Shown piece by piece: positions 12,366 through 20,490 of a DNA stretch of 35,379 bases. The stretch covers positions 1 to 35,379 of IMG/VR virus record IMGVR_UViG_3300032285_000304. One strand, written 5' to 3'. Under the pieces are notes generated by a model that saw only the letters and a list, made by a program, of their open reading frames with translations, was not told the origin of the DNA and made no database searches. The first letter of the stretch is position 1. Each line of letters starts with the position of its first letter. The position numbers and the translations under genes are program-made. Source of the stretch: a virus.

Positions 12366-14828
12366 TCAGCCCTCAAGATTACGGTTTGCGACAGCAAGCG
12401 CCTTAACGACATGTTCGTCAGGCGCATTCAAAATGCTTTCGGTTTGTTTTCCAATGTTCTTTTTAGCAGCATCTGCCATACGAACAAGGCGATCAGCAGC
12501 GGCATCGTGGGAACCAATACGGCCACCTGTAGCGCGACCAGTACGATTTCCCGGACCCGAAATTGTCAAGGGTGGTAACTGATCGGGCGGGTTTGAGCTT
12601 GTTTCTTCTTCAGCCTGTTTTTCTTGATCAGCCCGAATTGTTTGGACTGCTGTATTAAGCCTGAAAATTGCTTTAGCAGTGACCGGGTCAGCATCCATCA
12701 AACGAGACAACCGAACGTGATCGGCTGGCTTGTCGGAAAGCATCAACTTGACGGCTCGGTCGGCAACTCTACGGCTTTGGAGACCAGCTGCGCCTCCAAT
12801 CGTGCCTGCTGCAACTGTCCCAAGCAAAACCGCGCCCAAATCTTTAGGCGGGAGGAACATGGATTGTTGCAGGCCGGTGACCAAGTTCTCGACCGTTGGC
12901 GCAATAAATCCAGCGCTGCCAGCACCAATTGCGGAAATGCCTGTTTTGCCTAAAACGCTTGTGCTTTGGACAGGTTTAATCTGCTTCGAGATCAGACGTG
13001 CATTTTCAGATAGGATGCGACCACGAACCATATCGTAATCGCGACCAAGGATGATGCGAGCATTTCGTTGAAAATCAGGGTTTCCAACAAACTTGTTGGC
13101 AACACTGGTCATTCCATTTTCTCCAGACAAATTAGATGAAAGTTCATTCATCCAACCTGTTTTGAACAGTTTTTGTGCTTCTGGCGAAAGCTGTCGAAGG
13201 TTCTGGATAGCTTCATCGCGAGAAATGGAATCCATTCTTTTATAAAATTCCATACCGGCTTCTGGCGCTGTATCTCGTCCAAACAACTCACCGGAAGAAG
13301 CACGGACTTTAGGATATTCGGTAACAGCAAAATCAAGGTCATCGACCAAGTTTTTGCGGGCATCCTTCATCGAAGAAGCTTTGAGCGTGTCATAGGATTC
13401 CGTCCCAGCCATTTCAGCCTTACGGATTTGCAAATCCATGTCGCGCTTGACCAAGTCCCAGAAAGCAAGGTTTCCGGGAGTGTCAATTGCTTGGCGACCG
13501 GCTGACATTACAGGCTGTCCAGCTGCATCATATTCAATGAGCTGAGGTGCAACCTCAGGAGAAGATTTAGGTTTAACAACCTTCCACTGTGCCGGAACTT
13601 CCATATTCATGACACGGTTAACTGAGTTTTGAACAAACTCGTTATTCAAAACATCCTGACCAAACATGCCACGCGGAATGCCATATGCTTCAGGAATCTC
13701 ATGGAGCGCGTCATAAATAGCGGTTTGGGCTTTTTCGCCAGCTTCTTTAGTTATGCGAGCAACATACCCAGCATCAATCGGTCCACGATTGACCTGTTCA
13801 AGAAACGCATTAGTTCTTTGCTGCGCTTCAGGAAGCCGAACTTTGACCGTTGTGCCGGGAACATTGCTGACTTCAGCATTAAAATCTTCAAGTAATTGTT
13901 GTCCGGTTTTACCAGACTTGCCAGCCTCTTCGCTCAGATATTGGCGAAGCTTTGATTTTTCGCCAAAATAATCGACAAGGCGATATGGCTCTCCGCTTTG
14001 AACAGCAGCTTCAAAGGCTTCTTTGTTGAATTGCCCCGAACGAATGTCGGCAGCAATAGCAGCAGAAACTCCCTCTTCAGCAGCTTTCGATGGGAAAGCA
14101 ACGTTTCTCAGTTTGCCGCCAATCGCTTGAGCGCCAATTGTTCCCAAAACGGATGCGGCTGGTTCGAGATATTTCTCAGCAGCTGAACCCGGAGCAAAAA
14201 AGCCAGTGCGCTCTTGGAGCTTCTGCGCTTCCTGACCAATTGTTGAGCCAAGATAGCCAGCGCCAAAACGGCCTGCGGTAGCTAGTAACCCGCCGCCACC
14301 CGGAGCAACCCCAGTGCCCATGCGGATTTTTTGACCAAATTCTTCTTCTTCCGGCGTTTGTGGCTCTTTAGCCAAGGCCGGAATATTGGCCTTCATTTTC
14401 TCTTCAATCCCAGAGGCTGTTGGAAATGGAATGCCATAGATTTTATTAACTTCACCGCGCTGTTCTTCAGGCGATTGAAAATCTTTGCTGACATCACGAA
14501 ATGTCTGCATTAGCTCTTCAGCGGTTCTACCTTTTGGAAGAAGGCCAAACTTCTCAAGAGGACGCGCAATTGCATATTCTGCAATCTTTTCTTTGCCCAA
14601 ATCCCAGAGCTGCCCAAGTGAGCCCGGAGTTCCGGCAACATCTCCCAATCCAAGTGGAACGTTGCGAACAATTTGTTCTTTTCTTTGCTCGGGCGTTAAA
14701 GGCTGCGTTGGAATTTCCCGCTTTGCCGAAGCTGCAATGTCAGCCTCGGACAAAGGTTCGCGACCATCTACCTTAGATGTCGGAGCAGACAGGATATCTT
14801 CTTCGGAGAGAGGGCTATAGTCGACCAC
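12366..14828 (-). CDS. Large internal virion (ejection) protein (820 aa)
   Basis: A long, mostly helical protein with several Gly/Ala hydrophobic segments (e.g. GAGSAGFIAPTVENLV and VLLGTVAAGTIGGAAGL in the last third) and a Ser/Glu/Pro-rich N-terminus. Its place just downstream of the 1384-residue SleB-bearing protein is that of the inner-core proteins ejected into the host by podoviruses. No enzymatic motif is visible. The start is GTG at 14828, with GGAGG placed in the last codons of the upstream gene. Exact homology is inferred from context. Confidence 0.8.
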   Translation of the reverse strand: MVDYSPLSEEDILSAPTSKVDGREPLSEADIAASAKREIPTQPLTPEQRKEQIVRNVPLGLGDVAGTPGSLGQLWDLGKEKIAEYAIARPLEKFGLLPKGRTAEELMQTFRDVSKDFQSPEEQRGEVNKIYGIPFPTASGIEEKMKANIPALAKEPQTPEEEEFGQKIRMGTGVAPGGGGLLATAGRFGAGYLGSTIGQEAQKLQERTGFFAPGSAAEKYLEPAASVLGTIGAQAIGGKLRNVAFPSKAAEEGVSAAIAADIRSGQFNKEAFEAAVQSGEPYRLVDYFGEKSKLRQYLSEEAGKSGKTGQQLLEDFNAEVSNVPGTTVKVRLPEAQQRTNAFLEQVNRGPIDAGYVARITKEAGEKAQTAIYDALHEIPEAYGIPRGMFGQDVLNNEFVQNSVNRVMNMEVPAQWKVVKPKSSPEVAPQLIEYDAAGQPVMSAGRQAIDTPGNLAFWDLVKRDMDLQIRKAEMAGTESYDTLKASSMKDARKNLVDDLDFAVTEYPKVRASSGELFGRDTAPEAGMEFYKRMDSISRDEAIQNLRQLSPEAQKLFKTGWMNELSSNLSGENGMTSVANKFVGNPDFQRNARIILGRDYDMVRGRILSENARLISKQIKPVQSTSVLGKTGISAIGAGSAGFIAPTVENLVTGLQQSMFLPPKDLGAVLLGTVAAGTIGGAAGLQSRRVADRAVKLMLSDKPADHVRLSRLMDADPVTAKAIFRLNTAVQTIRADQEKQAEEETSSNPPDQLPPLTISGPGNRTGRATGGRIGSHDAAADRLVRMADAAKKNIGKQTESILNAPDEHVVKALAVANRNLEG

Positions 14829-14830
14829 TG

Positions 14831-17800
14831 TTACCTCCGAACGTTCGGGAAGTAGCGAAGGATGCCATTACCAAATCGTTTTTCGATCAGGAACTTTTCA
14901 TCGGGTGTCAGTTTATCACCATTCTGCGTGATATACTGGAACCAATTGATCTCGCGACCCGTTGTAGGGTCTTTGATTGCATCCCCACCGCGAGTGACCG
15001 GCGTGAGGAACATATTTGAGATCGACTTGCGATCAGCTTCAAGCTGCGGCCCGTGATCCTTTGTGAATGCTTCTTGGATCATTGAGGAAGCAGGAACAGC
15101 CATGCTTGGATTAATACGCTGGGCGCGAGCCATCCAATCACGAGCGTAGTCAGCCATGTCGGCCTTAGCGCGGTTTTGGACAACAATTGATGCAAAGTTG
15201 TCAGCGATGCCCGGACGCGAAAGCGTGATGTTCGGAATCATATTGCCGATAGCTTCGTATGCGCCAAGCGTCTGACCGGCCTTCGAAGCATTTGCAGATT
15301 CATTTTTCATCTGCTCAACGAGCTTTGTGATCTTTTCAGCATTCTTGATGTCAGCATCATTGAACTGCTTACCCTGACCAAGACCTTCGCTGATGTAATT
15401 AACCCAGCTTCCAAGCGTCTTGATTACAGGCGCACCCGGACCAGTCACTCCGGGGCCTTCCGTTGGGAGATCAGCAAAAGCCGAACCAAGCTGCATAACC
15501 AAAGGTTGCTGACGCAAAGCAGCCGCGCCTTCAGCAGATGCAACATCTGCCATATTTTTAGCGCCAGCCGTGTTAGTCCCAATCAATGAATTCATCTTAG
15601 TTTTAATTTCAGGCGCAGTTTCGTTGCTGACCCTGAAAATTTCATTGGTTGGAACCAGCTTGCGTTCTGGAGCCGCAGGAGCAGCCGCCGGAAGCGCAGC
15701 TGGAGCCGCAGCCGGCGGTTCAGCAGGCTGCGCAGCAGCAGGACGGGCAGACGGCACAACACCACCAGCAGGAGCCGCAGCCGGAGCGCCAGCGGCAACG
15801 CCAGCACCTTTTTGGACAAGTTCGCCCTTTTCATTAAGGAGACCAGAGCGACGAGCCTGTTCCTCAATTTGCTGGAGAGCATTTGGAGACAGGTTAAGAG
15901 CCTTGCGACCCCGCCAGAACTCACCAAAATCCATGAGCTTCTTGTTGCCCTTGCCATCCGAAAGAATGACGTTCGTGAGATTGCCGCTGGCATCACGAAT
16001 GAGCGAAGCGTCAATTGTTGCCATTTCCGTGGCAGCTTCACGGGCCTTGCTTTCAGCAATTTCCTGCTGAGATTTTTCGAGGCCAGCATAGGCTTGAGCG
16101 CCAGCGCCCAAACCTTGAAGCAACGCGCCGCCAAAATAACGGCTAGGCGAAGCACCCATTGCACCCAGACCGACGAGGGTCGGGATCAGTATTTGCTTCA
16201 GGTTAACTTCTTCTTCGTTAGTTTCAGGGTTGACCTTTGTAGGCAGATAAGAGGCAAGTCCTGTTGCCTTCTTAGGTGCGCCACGGAAGTCGCGTTCTGT
16301 TTCCTGCCCTTCAACCGACTCCGTGCGAGCGCGACGAGGAGCGCCGCTGTCGACGTCCTTATAGAACTTGGTTGCGCCGATCATCTGGCCTTCACGGCCT
16401 TCAGCCCAGCTTGGGACTGCCGAACGGTCGCCCAGTGTGCGAGCAAGAGCTTCTTGAGCGCGGGGAGCATAAAAATGTGTAGCGCCACCCGTTGGGTCTT
16501 CGCCACCTTCTCGAATGTGCTCCCATGCTGCCTTAGCCGCCTTATACTTTGGATTGTCCTCCGTATATTTCATTGGATAGTTAGCGGCATCAGGGTTGGA
16601 CCATGCCTCAAATTGTTTAGGAGCTGTCACAACGCTTTTGATATCATCGCCCCAGCGGCCTGAAGCACGACGATTGGCAAGAACGCCAGCAATAGCCTTT
16701 GCCTCTTCTGGATCACCGCTGCCTTCGCCTGCAATTGTGCGGATGGCAAACTCGTCATCGCTCAGATCTGGAACATTTGCGCGGGTCGCAAAAGCCATGC
16801 GAGGCGCAAGACCGCCAGTGGAATAGTGAGCTTTATGGGCAGCATCTTCTGTTGCGCGTTCATAATCAACCATCTTAAGGCCACGGTGTTCCGCGACCGC
16901 TTCGGGATGATGCTTTTCGACCTGTTGAGCCATCAAGCCAATTTGGGTGCGACCATCGCCAAAGTCATAACGATAGACCGGCTGACCATCGAAAAGCTCA
17001 CCAATTTTTTCTTTGTGATGCTTAACGCGCTCATCGGAAAGCATGGCAAGGAATGGCAAAACTTGCGCCACACCAGAACCAATTGAACCAAGAGAACCAA
17101 GAACACTTGCACCTTCAGCCGCAGCACCCGCAGCGCCAGCCGCAGCGCCAGCCGCTTCAGCACCACCACCAAGAGCGCTGGTCAAACCACTCAAACCGGA
17201 ACCAATCGAGCCAAGACCTTTAGCGGCAGTCAATCCTGAAGCAGCAGCCATCAAAGGATTTGGACCCTGCTGTTTACTTGGGTCTCCCGGACCAGCATCC
17301 GACTTCTTTAATTCATGCTTTTCATCACCAGCATCGACTGCATCTTGAATTGGGTCATCGCTGAGACCGTATGGGTTTACACCACCACGGGTGGAATAAC
17401 CACGACGAGAAAGGATCAAGCCACCACGAGCCGCAGTAAGCTCAAGCGGATTTGGATTAAAAATATTTTCATCTTCACCAACACGGGTTTTAGCAGCGTC
17501 GCCTCCACCGCCACCACCAGCGCCTGCTCCAGTGTCCTTTGCTGGGGCATTTCCAGAACCAGTTGACGTATCATCTGTAGTTTTCTTGGGCGTTGGCTTC
17601 ATTTTGTTAGCCACCCAATCCCAGCCTTTGCCCGCATTTTCGCCAAGCGAAGCCATCGTATTGATGGTTGAGGCAGCATCTTTAAGCTGATTAGGCGTGG
17701 TTGGAATTTTACCAGCCTTGAACTTAATGTCGCTCGGAGGCTTCAAACCACCCGGAATTGGAAAACGACCGCCGTAAGGATCATTGATAGGCTCATTTCC

Positions 17801-18985
17801 GAACAGGCCAGCATACATGCCAGCACGTTGGCCCATGATCTCATTAACGCCCGGCAGGCCCCCAGCGGCATAACCGCCAGCCGCAAAAGCCTCGCCCTGC
17901 ATGTCAGGCATAACAGCGCCGCCCATAGAGTTCATGGGATCAAGGCCACCGCCGTATTCACGATGCTTGCGGGCCGAGTCATCGGTCGCTTTCTCGTAAT
18001 CAACAGTCTTATAGCCACCAGCCAAGCCAACGGCTTCTGGGTGCTTTTTCTCGACATCCTGCGCCATAAGACCCATGTGGGTCTGTGGGTCGCCCTTGTA
18101 TTTGTAGGTGTAGATCGGCTGACCATCGCTGGTCTTACCAACAACCCGCACATCTTCCTTCAGGCGGCGGTCCGAGAAGAAAGACGATGGCCCCGTGGTC
18201 GTGGTGGTCGAGCCGGACAGAGCCCCGGTGCCCATCGCGATATTGGCGAGGAACTGGGCCTGTTGATACGGGAAGCCGCGTTCTTGCAGAAATTGCTGGT
18301 ATTTAGCCGTCAGATCGGCCTGCTGGGTGGCCTGCTCCTGCTGCCCGGCCTGCATCTGGGCCGCAGCGCCCTGTAAAGCCGCACCCTGCGCCCCTGTGCC
18401 CAAAGCTGCGTATTGTTGGCCTGCCTGCATCCTACGGGCAAGGTCAGCCGCCACAACGCCCTGTTGGCCCTGTGCCGTATTTACGGCCTGCTGGTAGCCT
18501 TGAGCAAACAAAGGCGAGATTGCTTGGGCCGTGCCAAGGGTCTGCTGACGGGCCAAATTTGCCCGCTCTAAGCCCAAACGGTCGCCGCCAAAGCCGCCAG
18601 AACGGATGGCATTTGAGGCCAGATTTGACCGTTCTTGCCCCTGCTGCTGCTGGAGGGCCGTCAGGGTTGGGTTAATAACCGATTGAATATAAGGATTCTG
18701 ATATTGGGCAATCTGTTCAGGCGTCAAACGTCCGACATCTTGCGCTCCGCCTAATGTAAGGCCAGCAGCCGTGTTGTAATACGGTTGGGCGGCATTTGCG
18801 GCAGCGTTCGTGCCCGCAATACCCGCCTTCTGAGTAGGTGACAGGTCAGCGACAAACTGACCTGTGTAGGCTTGGAACGGTTGAGATGCGACACTCTCTG
18901 CTCGGGCATTTACAGCGTTATACCGCGCCATAACCTCTGGCGGGATTTCGGTCTTTTGCGTTGTAGTAGAGCTGCCGCCACACAT
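14831..18985 (-). CDS. Giant internal virion protein with two S74-like motifs and a SleB-type wall hydrolase (1384 aa)
   Basis: Residues 1-260 are Gln/Ala-rich helical sequence. Two S74-like segments follow: FSDRRLKEDV...MGLMAQDVEKKHPEAV (about 270-335) and LSDERVKHHKEKIG...IGLMAQQVEKHHPEAV (about 650-715). A SleB/hydrolase_2 domain (about 740-878) has the AGEG catalytic glutamate, the ANRRASGRWGDD motif and THFYAP. An Ala/Pro-rich linker (about 1057-1110) leads to a helical C-terminus. It probably sits in the virion and degrades peptidoglycan during genome entry. S74 domains normally end tail spikes and cleave themselves off, so two internal copies are odd. ATG at 18985. Confidence 0.85.
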   Translation of the reverse strand: MCGGSSTTTQKTEIPPEVMARYNAVNARAESVASQPFQAYTGQFVADLSPTQKAGIAGTNAAANAAQPYYNTAAGLTLGGAQDVGRLTPEQIAQYQNPYIQSVINPTLTALQQQQGQERSNLASNAIRSGGFGGDRLGLERANLARQQTLGTAQAISPLFAQGYQQAVNTAQGQQGVVAADLARRMQAGQQYAALGTGAQGAALQGAAAQMQAGQQEQATQQADLTAKYQQFLQERGFPYQQAQFLANIAMGTGALSGSTTTTTGPSSFFSDRRLKEDVRVVGKTSDGQPIYTYKYKGDPQTHMGLMAQDVEKKHPEAVGLAGGYKTVDYEKATDDSARKHREYGGGLDPMNSMGGAVMPDMQGEAFAAGGYAAGGLPGVNEIMGQRAGMYAGLFGNEPINDPYGGRFPIPGGLKPPSDIKFKAGKIPTTPNQLKDAASTINTMASLGENAGKGWDWVANKMKPTPKKTTDDTSTGSGNAPAKDTGAGAGGGGGGDAAKTRVGEDENIFNPNPLELTAARGGLILSRRGYSTRGGVNPYGLSDDPIQDAVDAGDEKHELKKSDAGPGDPSKQQGPNPLMAAASGLTAAKGLGSIGSGLSGLTSALGGGAEAAGAAAGAAGAAAEGASVLGSLGSIGSGVAQVLPFLAMLSDERVKHHKEKIGELFDGQPVYRYDFGDGRTQIGLMAQQVEKHHPEAVAEHRGLKMVDYERATEDAAHKAHYSTGGLAPRMAFATRANVPDLSDDEFAIRTIAGEGSGDPEEAKAIAGVLANRRASGRWGDDIKSVVTAPKQFEAWSNPDAANYPMKYTEDNPKYKAAKAAWEHIREGGEDPTGGATHFYAPRAQEALARTLGDRSAVPSWAEGREGQMIGATKFYKDVDSGAPRRARTESVEGQETERDFRGAPKKATGLASYLPTKVNPETNEEEVNLKQILIPTLVGLGAMGASPSRYFGGALLQGLGAGAQAYAGLEKSQQEIAESKAREAATEMATIDASLIRDASGNLTNVILSDGKGNKKLMDFGEFWRGRKALNLSPNALQQIEEQARRSGLLNEKGELVQKGAGVAAGAPAAAPAGGVVPSARPAAAQPAEPPAAAPAALPAAAPAAPERKLVPTNEIFRVSNETAPEIKTKMNSLIGTNTAGAKNMADVASAEGAAALRQQPLVMQLGSAFADLPTEGPGVTGPGAPVIKTLGSWVNYISEGLGQGKQFNDADIKNAEKITKLVEQMKNESANASKAGQTLGAYEAIGNMIPNITLSRPGIADNFASIVVQNRAKADMADYARDWMARAQRINPSMAVPASSMIQEAFTKDHGPQLEADRKSISNMFLTPVTRGGDAIKDPTTGREINWFQYITQNGDKLTPDEKFLIEKRFGNGILRYFPNVRR

Positions 18986-18986
18986 A

Positions 18987-19472
18987 TTAGTGTTCCTTTA
19001 CCGATCCGGTCGTTCCACCATAAAGGAAAAACGCTCCGCTTGGCTTTCCAAACTGCCGCTCGTAAAGCTTTGCCTTGGCTTGCGTTCTATGATCCGAAAG
19101 AATGCCAATCAACAACGGTATCCCGAGGACGTTGGCTGCTTCTTTAGAGAACTCACACAAGCGCCGAGCGCGGCCTCCACTTGCGGCCCTGAAGTCGCGG
19201 TGGATAAAGATTCCACGCTCTTCCAAAACCTTTGCATCACTATACCACATGGAGCCGATCCTGAGTAGAACTCCACCCTCAATTCTACCACCCGGCTCAC
19301 CAATAATTCCAATGAGGCCATTCTCTTGGTTCAGGGCTTCCCAAACTTCACCAAGAATCTTCTCGGTTGAAGGAGGAACCACTCCAAGCTCTTCCCACAT
19401 ATCCAGAGCAATCTCCATGATCCCATGAATATCGTCCGGCGTTCCAATTCGAACATTAACTTCCTCTGCCAT
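18987..19472 (-). CDS. GNAT-type N-acetyltransferase
   Basis: The protein has the GNAT layout: VRIGTPDDIHGIMEIA at the start, an IGIIGEPGGRIEGGVLLRIG strand pair, and the acetyl-CoA loop HRDFRAASGGRARRLCEFS (about residues 92-110). The length of 161 residues is normal. Its substrate is unknown. Acetyltransferases encoded among virion genes occur in several podoviruses and may modify a virion or host protein. Start: ATG at 19472 with AAGGGGG upstream; stop one base before the giant protein's ATG. Confidence 0.82.
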   Translation of the reverse strand: MAEEVNVRIGTPDDIHGIMEIALDMWEELGVVPPSTEKILGEVWEALNQENGLIGIIGEPGGRIEGGVLLRIGSMWYSDAKVLEERGIFIHRDFRAASGGRARRLCEFSKEAANVLGIPLLIGILSDHRTQAKAKLYERQFGKPSGAFFLYGGTTGSVKEH

Positions 19473-19481
19473 AAGACCCCC

Positions 19482-20072
19482 TTAGTCTTTTTTAGGCCCC
19501 GGTAACTTTCTCAAAGTGTCTACGGTTTTGCGACGCATTTTTTTGACAAATGCATCCAAAATCATGTGCCCATGATCCATATCTCCGTTGCCGAGGCGGG
19601 CAACGTCTTTTGGATCGATTACATATTCGCCACCAGCCGCCACAATTGGAACAGCCGCAACCGGACCGCCTTCGGCCTTACCGGGCAGTCCAAGCTGAAC
19701 ATCGTTTCCCGGCGTCCCCTTCATATTAGGGATTGGGCTGAAGATGGTGTTCGCCACCTTAAACCCGGCCATCGTGTTCCCTTCTCCCATAGCCGAGATG
19801 ATGTCGGCTGGGATGACGTAAGAACCAGAAGGAACGTGCATAGGAAGGTGGTCTGTCCTCCCAGCAACAGGACTGTGGATCGGCCCGACATGCACTTTCT
19901 CCGTGCTACCCTCTCCGGGGTTGCCCATGAAAGCTGTGCCACCGCCAGCACGACCTTCGCGGGCCTTATTCAAAGCAATGGCAACTGCCTGCTTTTGCGG
20001 TCGGCCTGAATGGATAAGCTCACTGATGTTGGAGCTTACAGTTGTTTGGGAGGAACCCTTTTTCAGCGGCAT
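19482..20072 (-). CDS. Conserved phage structural-region protein (196 aa)
   Basis: The first 45 residues ([20 protein letters not shown], then [20 protein letters not shown]) are a well-known signature in phage genomes, which I recall as DUF6496. The rest contains a repeated-looking pattern of short beta segments ([18 protein letters not shown]). It is probably a minor virion or assembly protein. I use the ATG at 20072, preceded by GAGGAAATC, over an ATG at 20132 inside the previous gene. Confidence 0.82.
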   Translation of the reverse strand: MPLKKGSSQTTVSSNISELIHSGRPQKQAVAIALNKAREGRAGGGTAFMGNPGEGSTEKVHVGPIHSPVAGRTDHLPMHVPSGSYVIPADIISAMGEGNTMAGFKVANTIFSPIPNMKGTPGNDVQLGLPGKAEGGPVAAVPIVAAGGEYVIDPKDVARLGNGDMDHGHMILDAFVKKMRRKTVDTLRKLPGPKKD

Positions 20073-20079
20073 GATTTCC

Positions 20080-20490
20080 TCATGGATTTGGCGTGTAAGA
20101 TACAACGCAGGACATGCCCGTACCCGCGACAATGACTAGGCCGTTTGTATAGCGGATGCGAACATCCCGATATGGAACAAAAGCCGAGGCATTGGCTGGC
20201 AGAGACCCGTAGATCAAATTAGATGCCGCAATACCACCAGTTGTTGCGCTATCATAAATCAAAACCTGATTAGACCCAGAAGTAGCGGGTATGGATATAC
20301 TTAGAAAAATTCCAGCACCCACTACAGCCTGTGCAGTAGTCGCAATTACGGTTGCCGATGAATTGGTCGGAATTGAATTGGCAACAATTAGTGTGTTGTC
20401 AGCCGTGGATTGAAGAATTTTATTCAATCCGTTGATAGCAACAACGCCATTTTTTTGGGTTGTTAGAATGTCATCAAGTGATGCGGCCAT
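20080..20490 (-). CDS. Small phage structural protein (136 aa)
   Basis: It begins [20 protein letters not shown], a start seen in small proteins of phage tail regions, and continues as Ser/Thr/Ala-rich beta sequence. Its ATG overlaps the stop of the 847-residue protein (TGATG). A tail or head-tail accessory role is inferred from position only. Confidence 0.8.
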   Translation of the reverse strand: MAASLDDILTTQKNGVVAINGLNKILQSTADNTLIVANSIPTNSSATVIATTAQAVVGAGIFLSISIPATSGSNQVLIYDSATTGGIAASNLIYGSLPANASAFVPYRDVRIRYTNGLVIVAGTGMSCVVSYTPNP

